Assembly (NCBI GenBank): GCA_002490245.1
Contig: PCNA01000005.1
Location: 1 to 34,637 of the forward strand
DNA: 34,637 nt
Reading direction: 5' to 3'
Source: Candidatus Bathyarchaeota archaeon B24-2
GTDB taxonomy: Archaea > Thermoproteota > Bathyarchaeia > Bathyarchaeales > B24-2
This document shows positions 17,650 to 25,777 of this stretch, one piece after another (positions within the stretch are counted from its first letter, which is position 1; the number at the start of each line of letters is the position of its first letter). A program made the translations under genes and the position numbers. Under the pieces are notes generated by a model. That model was given only the letters and a program-made list of their open reading frames with translations, was not told where the DNA came from and did no database searches.

Positions 17650-18831
17650 TTAGACTTTATCGTCTCTTAGAGACTGTAAGATTAAACCTTCAAACTTAAG
17701 CTCCAACGACCTAATCGAGGCAGATTTGGCAGCGATCTCAGCTTTTAGCTTCTCTATCGTCTTAACAGGTGTGGGATCTATACCACGCAATATGGCGAGA
17801 TAGACGCTTGCTAGGTCTCCGACGAGTATGGCTGAAAGCATGTTCGCCAATATACTATCGCCTAGGCAATATACCTCAAAAACCTTTGACGACTTAGAGA
17901 ACGCTAGAGAGGAAGTAACCTCTATTCGGTTCTTAATCTCTTTAGGTTCGTTGCGACTTCTCAGTAAGATTACGGTGAATAACTTGGTTATCGGGTCTTC
18001 GGGCTCCCAACCCATGATCAAATTGTGGTCTAACTCTGGAAAGTAGCTGGAGAAGCCTAACGATTTACTGTTCTCGTTGAACTGCGTCTTAAACCTCTCC
18101 GCAACAGGTTTCAGCGGGCCGTAACCTAAGACCAGTGGCACGGTACCGAAGACTACAGATGCGAGCTTTTTGGATTCATTCGATTCTGTCGGCACCTCCG
18201 GCTTCACCCTTTCTTTCAAACCGTTAAGTATGGAGACCGTTTCTCCGAGTTCCTTATCTAAACCCTTAACCAAACCTAATTCCTGCAATATGAACATCTG
18301 AGGGAGAAGTAAGTAAGGAAGAGCTGCTCTAGGAGGCATACCAGCCGGAATCATTATTAAAGGAGCCTTAGCCTTCTCGGCGAATTCTTTCAAGCGGCCC
18401 CCCGAAGTTACAGCCACCACTTTACAGCCCTTCTGTAGGGCGTCTATGAACGCGCTTAACGTCTCCTCGGTCATTCCAGAGTAGCTCACGGTGAATACTA
18501 AGGTATCTTCGTCCGCATATTTTGGTAGGCTATAATCTCTATATACCTCCATCGGCACATCTAGCTTTTCTCTAGCCCACTCTTTAAGGAGGTCTCCGCC
18601 GATAGCCGAACCTCCCATACCTGCATGGATTATCGAGCTTATTTTTCCCTTCCAAGAACTTAGCTTAGACTTAAACCTTTGAACTCCCCTCTTAGACAGG
18701 TTTATAGCGTCTATACAATAGGAAGGCAGGTTAAGGCAGTGCTCGACCATACCGCTTTTATCTAACTCTCTAATCTTTTCTAAGTCGTCAAGAACCCCTT
18801 TATCTGCACACAAAAGGTTCACCTGAACCAA
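17650..18831 (-). CDS. Bifunctional phosphoglucose/phosphomannose isomerase (SIS domain)
   Basis: 'SIIHAGMGGSAIGGDLLKEW', 'VFTVSYSGMTEETLS', 'FNENSKSLGFSSYFPELDHNLIMGWE' characteristic of archaeal PGI/PMI. Confidence 0.92.
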   Translation of the reverse strand: MVQVNLLCADKGVLDDLEKIRELDKSGMVEHCLNLPSYCIDAINLSKRGVQRFKSKLSSWKGKISSIIHAGMGGSAIGGDLLKEWAREKLDVPMEVYRDYSLPKYADEDTLVFTVSYSGMTEETLSAFIDALQKGCKVVAVTSGGRLKEFAEKAKAPLIMIPAGMPPRAALPYLLLPQMFILQELGLVKGLDKELGETVSILNGLKERVKPEVPTESNESKKLASVVFGTVPLVLGYGPLKPVAERFKTQFNENSKSLGFSSYFPELDHNLIMGWEPEDPITKLFTVILLRSRNEPKEIKNRIEVTSSLAFSKSSKVFEVYCLGDSILANMLSAILVGDLASVYLAILRGIDPTPVKTIEKLKAEIAAKSASIRSLELKFEGLILQSLRDDKV

Positions 18832-18864
18832 TTAGTGTAGCGGGTTATTAAAAACTTTTAAGAC

Positions 18865-19803
18865 TTGAAACAAATTTCAGAGTGGAGCGTAAAGGTCTCA
18901 GCGCTGGCAGGTGACGGTCTGTTGAACGAGAGAAGAGAGATCCCCCTAAAGAGGAACAAAACACTCTCTATCGCCATACCAGCCTCCATCGTAGACGACG
19001 TGTACCATCTGAGAGATAAGACCCTGATGATAGGTTGGATAGGGAGGGCAGCTTCCATCTTCAGGGTCGACGAAATCATAATCTACCGGGACAAATCGGT
19101 CGAAGAGCAGAAGGATGCAAGCAGAGCCATAGCAGACGTCCTAACCTACATGGAGACACCTCAGTACCTTCGACGTAGGTTGATACCCATGAAGCCTTCA
19201 CTACGTTATGCGGGGGTGCTTCCACCTTTAAGGACCCCTCACCATCCGACGAGACGAAGGTTCATCGACCTGTATCCAGGCGAGTTTAGAGAAGGAATCG
19301 TTATCTCATCTTCTGACAGGAGAAGTCTAGTCGATATAGGGGTGGAGAGGCCTGCGCATATCCCCGGAGTTAAGTTACCGATGAAAAGTAGGGTTACTGT
19401 TCAGATCGTTAAGCTCGGAAAACGAATCCATGGAAGGATAGTCGATAGGGAGGATGTTAAATATTACTGGGGGTACAGAGTGATCGATTTCGAAGGTACG
19501 TTGAAGACTCTACTTGAGAAAGAGGATAGAAGGATGGTTATAGCGACTTCGAGATACGGTAAGGACGTAGGCGAGGTGTGGGATGAGCTAAAAGAAGGGG
19601 TTAATAAGTTTGATGGAATTCTGGTTTTGTTTGGTGCTCCTACCGCTGGGCTATATGATATTGCCAAAAAGGAGAATATAGAGCTTGATAAAGAAGTTCA
19701 TTTCACGTTAAACTTCTTTAGGTCTCAGGGAACGGAGACCGTTAGGACTGAGGAAGCAGTTTTAGGTGTACTTTCGATATTGAACTTACTGCTAGGTGAT
19801 TGA
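18865..19803 (+). CDS. SPOUT-superfamily RNA methyltransferase (DUF171/SPOUT1-like)
   Basis: TTG start. 'LSIAIPASIVDDVYHLRDKTLMIGWIGRAASIFRVDEIIIY', 'TPQYLRRRLIPMKPSLRYAGVLPPLRTPHHP', 'VLFGAPTAGLYDIAKKE'. Commonly located upstream of rpl3 in archaea. Confidence 0.88.
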   Translation: MKQISEWSVKVSALAGDGLLNERREIPLKRNKTLSIAIPASIVDDVYHLRDKTLMIGWIGRAASIFRVDEIIIYRDKSVEEQKDASRAIADVLTYMETPQYLRRRLIPMKPSLRYAGVLPPLRTPHHPTRRRFIDLYPGEFREGIVISSSDRRSLVDIGVERPAHIPGVKLPMKSRVTVQIVKLGKRIHGRIVDREDVKYYWGYRVIDFEGTLKTLLEKEDRRMVIATSRYGKDVGEVWDELKEGVNKFDGILVLFGAPTAGLYDIAKKENIELDKEVHFTLNFFRSQGTETVRTEEAVLGVLSILNLLLGD

Positions 19804-19804
19804 G

Positions 19805-20329
19805 TCAAGCGAATTTTTCGTAGCAGACTATTTCCTCTAAGCTCTTTCTACTCATGGACGATGTGAAGGCTTCACCCTTCGGATAACCTAATGGAGTAAT
19901 AGCGACTACGTTGTATTCAGGTGGAATGTCTAGAACTTTCTTTAGTTCGTCGTTGTTGAAGGCACCTATCCAGCATGTGCCGAGGCCCTCTGCCCTAGCC
20001 GCTAGGATTAAATGTGTCATAGCTATCGTTACGTCCACCACCATACTTAAGCTCCCCATGTATCCCCCTCTGTTGTAGCCGATATCACGTCCACAAGCCA
20101 CTATCACAACGGGTGCTTCACTGATGAACGTCTGATGGTTGCAGGCTTCGGCAACCTTCTTCTTCAAGTCTTCGTCCCTAACTACGATGAATTTCCATGG
20201 CTGTCTGTTTGCGCCTGAAGGCGCGATCCTAGCGGCTTCTAAAACCCTTCTTAGTTTATCTTCTGGTATAGGTTCGGGACTGTAGGATCTAATGCTTCTA
20301 CGGGTTTTTATTACTTCGTAAAACTCCAA
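19805..20329 (-). CDS. Nitroreductase family protein
   Basis: 'MEFYEVIKTRRSIRSYSPEPIPEDKLRRVLEAARIAPSGANRQPWKFIVV', 'GTCWIGAFN', 'ITPLGYP'. Confidence 0.94.
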   Translation of the reverse strand: MEFYEVIKTRRSIRSYSPEPIPEDKLRRVLEAARIAPSGANRQPWKFIVVRDEDLKKKVAEACNHQTFISEAPVVIVACGRDIGYNRGGYMGSLSMVVDVTIAMTHLILAARAEGLGTCWIGAFNNDELKKVLDIPPEYNVVAITPLGYPKGEAFTSSMSRKSLEEIVCYEKFA

Positions 20330-20474
20330 GGCCTACCACCTTCCGGTTAATTGGTTCTCTCTCTTCTAAGAGACGATTAGCGCTATTAAAATTTAATGTT
20401 AACCTCTCATAGGTTAAGATGCTGGTCTATCGACGCTTCTGTATCCAGTGAATTTATATTCTGAATTCGCAACA

Positions 20475-20482
20475 TTTATAAC
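20475..20482 (+). promoter_or_regulatory. Putative TATA box for the rpl3 operon
   Basis: TTTATAAC about 70 nt upstream of the rpl3 ATG in a 217-bp intergenic region. Confidence 0.35.
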
Positions 20483-20546
20483 TACATATTCTTCATCATT
20501 TTGAGAAGGTAAAGCCTTAAAGACTATATTAAAGAAGAGGTTAGAG

Positions 20547-21551
20547 ATGGGGCATAGAAAGAAGAGCGCTCCAAGGAGAGGTTCGTTAGCTTTCCTACCT
20601 AAGGGTAGGGCCTCTAGACACATAGCTAGGATACGGTATTGGCCTAGCGTGGAGTATGGCCCTGTCCCCTTAGGCTTTGCGGGCTATAAGGCCGGTATGA
20701 CCCACGTATTCTATATAAACAAGGATGAAGGATCTCCTGATTACGGGAGGGAGGTATTTAAGGCGGCCACTGTTTTAGAGACTCCTCCGATGAAAGTTTG
20801 CGCGGTTAGGGTGTATGAAAAGACTTATGACGGATTAAAGTCTCTTACAGAGGTTTGGAGCAAGGACTTGCCGAGAGACTTAGAGAGAGTTTTCACCCTA
20901 CCGAAGAAACCAAGGGAAGAAGGGCTGGAAAAGTTAGAGAGTTATATAGACAGGATCTCTGAAGTTAGGATCCTTGCCGCCACCCAACCAAGGTTAACAT
21001 CTGTACCTAAGAAGAAACCCGACTTGATGGAGATTAAGATCGGCGGCGGGACCGTGGAGGAGCAGCTGAAATACGTCGAAGGTATATTCGGAAAAGATCT
21101 TTCGATCTCAGACGTCTTTAAGGAGGGATCCTTAGTCGACGTCATATCGATCACGAAGGGGAAGGGTTTCCAAGGGCCCGTAAAACGTTTTGGAGTAAAG
21201 ATTCTACCTCATAAGTCACGCAAAACCAAGAGAGGAGTGGCAGCGATCGGGCCATGGCATCCAGCTAGGGTGCTATACACGGTTCCTAGACCCGGTCAGA
21301 TGGGATATTTCCACAGGGTCGAGTACAACAAACTCATCCTCAAGATAGGTTCAGATGGCAGTGAGATAACGCCTAAAGGCGGGTTCGTTAATTACGGTTT
21401 AGTTCGTGGGGATTACGTGTTGATCGAGGGAAGCGTACCCGGACCTGTGAAGCGTCTGGTTAGACTTAGATATCCAGCGCGTCCACCTAAAGCAGGGGCT
21501 GTTCAACTACCGGAAGTTACGTATATTTCTTTAGAGTCCAAGCAGGGGTAA
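20547..21551 (+). CDS. rpl3: 50S ribosomal protein L3
   Basis: 'MGHRKKSAPRRGSLAFLPKGRASRHIARIRYWP', 'GFAGYKAGMTHV', 'KGKGFQGPVKRFGVKILPHKSRKTKRGVAAIGPWHPARV'. Confidence 0.97.
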   Translation: MGHRKKSAPRRGSLAFLPKGRASRHIARIRYWPSVEYGPVPLGFAGYKAGMTHVFYINKDEGSPDYGREVFKAATVLETPPMKVCAVRVYEKTYDGLKSLTEVWSKDLPRDLERVFTLPKKPREEGLEKLESYIDRISEVRILAATQPRLTSVPKKKPDLMEIKIGGGTVEEQLKYVEGIFGKDLSISDVFKEGSLVDVISITKGKGFQGPVKRFGVKILPHKSRKTKRGVAAIGPWHPARVLYTVPRPGQMGYFHRVEYNKLILKIGSDGSEITPKGGFVNYGLVRGDYVLIEGSVPGPVKRLVRLRYPARPPKAGAVQLPEVTYISLESKQG

Positions 21552-21557
21552 TAGACT

Positions 21558-22343
21558 ATGAACGTTCTTAAAGCTCACATATACGACCTTAAAGGTGAAG
21601 TTGCGGGAGAAATTCAGCTTCCTCAAGTATTCATGACTCCTCTACGCCCGCTAGTTATTAAGCGGGCTTTCTTAGCCCAGTTATCTAGGAAGTTCCAGCC
21701 TCAAGGTAGAGATCCTATGGCTGGGAAGAGGACCACGGCGGAATCGATCGGCGTAGGCTATGGTGTAGCTAGGGTAGCGAGGATAAAGGGAAGCATGCGC
21801 GCGGCTTTGATACCATTCGCCGTCGGCGGTAGAACCACTCACCCGCCGACCTCAGAAAAGAAGATCGTGAAGCGTATACCGAAAAAGGAAAGAAGGCTTG
21901 CCTTATTCTCAGCGATCGCTGCAACGGCCTCTAAGGAACTTGTAGCCGCTAGAGGACATGCAATAGACGACGTTCTAGAGATACCGGTGATAGCGGTAAG
22001 CGAGATCGAGAAGCTGAAGAAGACCAGAGAAGTTAAAGAGGTGTTCATGAACCTAGGCCTCTGGCCCGACGTCCTTAGGGTTAAGAAGAGTAGGAAGATA
22101 CGTGCTGGTAAAGGTAAGATGAGAGGCAGAGCCGTTAAAGAGGCGGTCGGCCCGCTCATAGTGGTTAAGGAAAGCGACGGTATAGATAAGGCTGCACGAA
22201 ACCTTCCAGGAGTCGACGTAGTGAAGGTGACTAACTTAAACGTGGGGGTTTTGGCTCCAGGAGCTCATCCGGGGAGACTTACCTTATGGTCTTCCTCAGC
22301 CCTCGAGGAACTCCAGAGATTGGAGGAGGAGCTCACGAAATGA
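21558..22343 (+). CDS. rpl4: 50S ribosomal protein L4
   Basis: 'QPQGRDPMAGKRTTAESIGVGYGVARVARIKG...GGRTTHPP' archaeal L4 signature. Confidence 0.97.
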   Translation: MNVLKAHIYDLKGEVAGEIQLPQVFMTPLRPLVIKRAFLAQLSRKFQPQGRDPMAGKRTTAESIGVGYGVARVARIKGSMRAALIPFAVGGRTTHPPTSEKKIVKRIPKKERRLALFSAIAATASKELVAARGHAIDDVLEIPVIAVSEIEKLKKTREVKEVFMNLGLWPDVLRVKKSRKIRAGKGKMRGRAVKEAVGPLIVVKESDGIDKAARNLPGVDVVKVTNLNVGVLAPGAHPGRLTLWSSSALEELQRLEEELTK

Positions 22344-22600
22344 AGGCACACGAGATAATTTTATACCCTCTGATGACAGAGGAGGCTAGTAGGCTTATAG
22401 AGACAGAGAATAAACTGGTCTTTATCGTCGATAGGAGAGCGAATAAGAAGGAAGTTAAAAGGGCTGTGGAGGAACTATACGACGTTAAGGTCGAGAAGGT
22501 TAACACCTGTATAACCCCTAAAGGCCTTAAGAAGGCCTTCGTTAAGCTAGAGCCAACATATAAAGCGGCGGATGTAGCCATAAAGCTAGGTATCCTATAA
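22340..22600 (+). CDS. rpl23: 50S ribosomal protein L23
   Basis: 'EIILYPLMTEEASRLIETENKLVFIVDRRANKKEVKRAVEELYDVKVEKVNT'. ATG at 22340 overlaps the rpl4 stop (ATGA); the longer track ORF start at 22286 is unlikely. Confidence 0.95.
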   Translation: MKAHEIILYPLMTEEASRLIETENKLVFIVDRRANKKEVKRAVEELYDVKVEKVNTCITPKGLKKAFVKLEPTYKAADVAIKLGIL

Positions 22601-22613
22601 GAGGCGTGGAGAA

Positions 22614-23348
22614 TTGGGTAAGAGGATCAGAGTCCAAAGGAGAGGTAGAGGCACACCAACCTTTAAGGCGGCTAAATCAGGTAAGATAGCCCCTGTCACC
22701 TATCCGATGCTCTACTTCGAGAAGGAGTTCTCGGTTATCGAGGGGAAAGTTCTCGAGATCATGCATGAACCTGGGCGTGGAACCCCCCTTGCATGCGTCG
22801 AGTTAAGTAACGGTGAGAGGTACTATACCGTGGTTCCTGAAGGTGTCTATGAGGGGCAAAGTATAAAGATCGGGCCTGACGCCCCGGTTGAAGTCGGAAA
22901 CGTCTTACCTTTAGGTAGAATACCTGAGGGAACTATAGTCTGCAACGTCGAGATTCGACCCGGAAGCGGAGGCAAACTGGCTAGGTCTTCAGGAGCCTAC
23001 GCGACGGTGGTTTCACATACTGAAGAAGGCACCATAATTAAGCTCCCTTCAGGCAAGACGAAAGTCCTTAAGGATAACTGCCGTGCAACTATAGGTGTTG
23101 TGGCCGGTTCAGGACGGTTGGATAAACCTTTGCTGAAGGCTGGCAAGAAGTATCACCTAATGAGGGCGAAAGGACACAAATATCCTAGGACTAGAGGGAG
23201 AGCTATGGTTGCCGCTTCACATCCATATGGAAGTAGTAAGCGCGGCGCTAGGAAGGTTACTACGGTCTCGAGGAACGCTCCTCCAGGACAGAAAGTAGGT
23301 TTGATAGCGGCTAGGAGCACCGGTAGGAAGCGTAGGAGAAGGAGGTAA
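22614..23348 (+). CDS. rpl2: 50S ribosomal protein L2
   Basis: TTG start. 'MGKRIRVQRRGRGTPTFKA', 'GGGKLARSSG'-like 'GSGGKLARSSGAYA', C-terminal 'ARSTGRKRRRRR'. Confidence 0.97.
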   Translation: MGKRIRVQRRGRGTPTFKAAKSGKIAPVTYPMLYFEKEFSVIEGKVLEIMHEPGRGTPLACVELSNGERYYTVVPEGVYEGQSIKIGPDAPVEVGNVLPLGRIPEGTIVCNVEIRPGSGGKLARSSGAYATVVSHTEEGTIIKLPSGKTKVLKDNCRATIGVVAGSGRLDKPLLKAGKKYHLMRAKGHKYPRTRGRAMVAASHPYGSSKRGARKVTTVSRNAPPGQKVGLIAARSTGRKRRRRR

Positions 23349-23391
23349 ACTTAAATAGATACTCTCTTCTCTGGTATTTGAGGTGTATAGA

Positions 23392-23793
23392 ATGCCGAGG
23401 GAGTTCACGTATAGGGGCTATACGCTCGAAGAGCTGCAGAGCATGTCTATGGACGAGTTCATCCATCTACTGCCTTCGAGGATGAGGAGAAGCCTACGTA
23501 GAGGGCTGACTTACGAGCAGAGGAAACTCTTAGAGAAGATAAGGGAGAGACTTAGGAACAAAGATAACGGGAGTAAGCCGATAAAGACCCATGCACGCGA
23601 TGCCATAATCCTACCTGAGATGGTCGGGTTAAGGATCCTCGTGCACAACGGTAAAGAATTCGTTCCAGTAGACATAAAACCTGAGATGATAGGCCACTAC
23701 CTCGGCGAGTTCGCGATAACCAACAAGCCTGTAAAGCACGGCGCCCCAGGGATCGGTGCTTCAAGGTCTTCTATGTACGTGCCCCTGAAGTAG
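23392..23793 (+). CDS. rps19: 30S ribosomal protein S19
   Basis: '[34 protein letters not shown]...[29 protein letters not shown]...[17 protein letters not shown]'. ATG at 23392 preferred. Confidence 0.97.
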   Translation: MPREFTYRGYTLEELQSMSMDEFIHLLPSRMRRSLRRGLTYEQRKLLEKIRERLRNKDNGSKPIKTHARDAIILPEMVGLRILVHNGKEFVPVDIKPEMIGHYLGEFAITNKPVKHGAPGIGASRSSMYVPLK

Positions 23794-23798
23794 AGGCC

Positions 23799-24908
23799 TT
23801 AATCGTCGAACCACGTGCGATACATTTCACCCGCTATTTTACCGTCGATGAGAATCTTTCCAGGTATGTCTATATGTCTTATCCAGTAGATGTTTGCTGG
23901 TAAGATGTTATACTTTTTCAGCGGTGGAAGACTCTCTCCATAGGCGACTTTCAGGTATAGGTAGGGTATGTTCGCGAACCAGCTCACAGGCATCGAGAGC
24001 TTCCGGTATAGGAGTTTTCCGGCGTAGCTGAAGAAGAAGGAGGTCGTGAAGGTTCTTCCCGGGTTGATCTCGGTTATCCTCGGGATTCCTTCAACGTCCT
24101 CTTTTAAGTCGACTGAGGCTATACCGTTATAGTTAGGGTCTATAGCTAAGACTGCTTCTTCTGCTATTCTGTTCACCTTCTCTGAGTGTATGGTTCGTTG
24201 TACGGCTGGTGTGCCTGTTATTCCACTCGGCGAGAGGCTGGGGTATATGTATTCGACCCTCTCTCTAGCCATCGAAGTTATAAGTTCGCCATCGCGGAAA
24301 AGAGCGTGGAATGCAAGGTTTCTTCCGGGAAGGTACTCTTGAGCTATAAACCTCAGCTTTTCGTCTCGGAGCTTCCAGTAGCGTATCCACGCTAAGGCTA
24401 CCTCTAAGCTCGAGGCGGGTGTGCTCCCCTTCCCGCCTGCACCCCGTGTAGCCCTTATCCATATGGGCTTCTTCAGCTCCTCGAACGCCTTCTTGAGGTC
24501 GTCTTCTCCTTTAACCTCGATGGTCTCTGGCACCGGGACACCCTTCTTCTCGAGGACTTCGACCGTTTTTAGTTTGTCTTGACAGATTCTTATGGTGTTT
24601 TTCGATGGGAGAAATACTTTAGCCGAGATCTTCTCCCTGTTCTCCGAGATCACCTGAACCTCTATGTCTGGTTGAGGGTAGACCAGCTCGACAGCTTCTT
24701 CTGCTATTATCCGGTTTATCGTGTCTATGTATCTCTTCTCCTCAGCCTTCGGCGTGAGGTAGACTTTATCAGCTTTTGCCATGTGTATATGGTACTTATT
24801 AGCCTCCGCTCCGACTATGTAGACTTCCCCTCGACCCACGAGTTTTAGCGATAACGTGAAGTTCACACCCGCTGGTCCACCAGCTCCGGTCACGAGTATT
24901 CTTTTCAT
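23799..24908 (-). CDS. ATP-grasp domain protein (carboxylate-amine ligase/CPSase-like)
   Basis: 'MKRILVTGAGGPAGVNFTLSLKLVG', 'KPIWIRATRGAGGKGS', 'FIAQEYLPGRNLAFHALF', 'GIASVDLKEDVEGIPRITEINPGRTF'. Start at 24908 overlaps the upstream gene stop (ATGA); the longer track ORF to 24965 is less likely. Confidence 0.85.
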   Translation of the reverse strand: MKRILVTGAGGPAGVNFTLSLKLVGRGEVYIVGAEANKYHIHMAKADKVYLTPKAEEKRYIDTINRIIAEEAVELVYPQPDIEVQVISENREKISAKVFLPSKNTIRICQDKLKTVEVLEKKGVPVPETIEVKGEDDLKKAFEELKKPIWIRATRGAGGKGSTPASSLEVALAWIRYWKLRDEKLRFIAQEYLPGRNLAFHALFRDGELITSMARERVEYIYPSLSPSGITGTPAVQRTIHSEKVNRIAEEAVLAIDPNYNGIASVDLKEDVEGIPRITEINPGRTFTTSFFFSYAGKLLYRKLSMPVSWFANIPYLYLKVAYGESLPPLKKYNILPANIYWIRHIDIPGKILIDGKIAGEMYRTWFDD

Positions 24909-25777
24909 GTCGCGGTCCACACCATCACCGCTAAGAAAGTCGTTAAACCGACTATTAAGGAGCATATGAGAACTATTTGATGCTCCGTTAGCTCCCTCTT
25001 ATACGCTATTAAAGTCTGTAGGCTCCTTATACCGTTTGAGGTTAAGCGGTTACCCTTCAAGATCAGCTCCGCTCTTCTCCTAAACAGCAGAATATTACCG
25101 AGTATTAGAAGCGAGTTTATTATGTACGGAGAGATCGCTATCACAAGGGTTTGTTCTATGTTCGATAGTATGGTGAACGAGGCTAAGGTTATCCCGACCG
25201 AGAAGCTTCCTACGTTCCCGACGAATAGCTTACCTCTATAATTGAAGTATGCAAGCAGGAGTAAGATGGCTAAGGGAACGATTAGGAGAACTCTTTTTTG
25301 CGAGACCACCATTAAGCCTGCCATGACAATCGAGGGACACACGGTCTCTAAACCGTTCAACCCGCCGAGCTGGTTTATGGTGTTCGTCGTCACAGTAACT
25401 ATAAGCGGAGCGATGATCAAGTAGAAGTAGATTCCGAAGTCTACTTTACCGAAGAGATAGGTCGCCATCACGGTATCCCCTTTACGCATCGCGATCAGCG
25501 GCAGGGATGCTATTAAGGGGGTTAAGGCCTTATAACGCCATCTAAGGTCCACCCAGTCGTCGAACAATCCCATGAAACCGCCGAAGAGTATACACGCGGC
25601 CAAAGTCAAGGCCTCATCGCTGTTCACATCGAAAAAGTAGAGGAGGAAGAGATACGCTGAACTACCCAGAACGTAGATTACGCCTAAACCGTTAGGAACT
25701 TCAGGATTCCCAGGTTTATGGTAGTCTTTAGCCTTCTTGAAGACCAAAGATCTAGGAGACCTCCAATCCATGTTCAC
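24905..25777 (-). CDS. Polyprenyl/dolichyl-phosphate GlcNAc(hexosamine)-1-phosphate transferase, GPT/MraY family
   Basis: 290 aa multi-TM. 'KPGNPEVPNGLGVIY', 'FGGFMGLFDDWVDLRWRYKALTP', 'NTINQLGGLNGLE', 'LFVGNVGSFSVG'. GTG at 25777 or, more likely, ATG at 25771. Confidence 0.9.
   Translation of the reverse strand: MNMDWRSPRSLVFKKAKDYHKPGNPEVPNGLGVIYVLGSSAYLFLLYFFDVNSDEALTLAACILFGGFMGLFDDWVDLRWRYKALTPLIASLPLIAMRKGDTVMATYLFGKVDFGIYFYLIIAPLIVTVTTNTINQLGGLNGLETVCPSIVMAGLMVVSQKRVLLIVPLAILLLLAYFNYRGKLFVGNVGSFSVGITLASFTILSNIEQTLVIAISPYIINSLLILGNILLFRRRAELILKGNRLTSNGIRSLQTLIAYKRELTEHQIVLICSLIVGLTTFLAVMVWTAT

Noticed and set aside
22286-22339. N-terminal extension of the L23 ORF in the track
   Set aside because: The extension lies inside rpl4; ATG at 22340 with ATGA overlap gives the canonical L23 N-terminus.
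24909-24965. N-terminal extension of the ATP-grasp ORF (MLLNSRFNDFLSG...)
   Set aside because: The extension lies in the GPT gene; MKRILVTGAGG at 24908 is the natural start.
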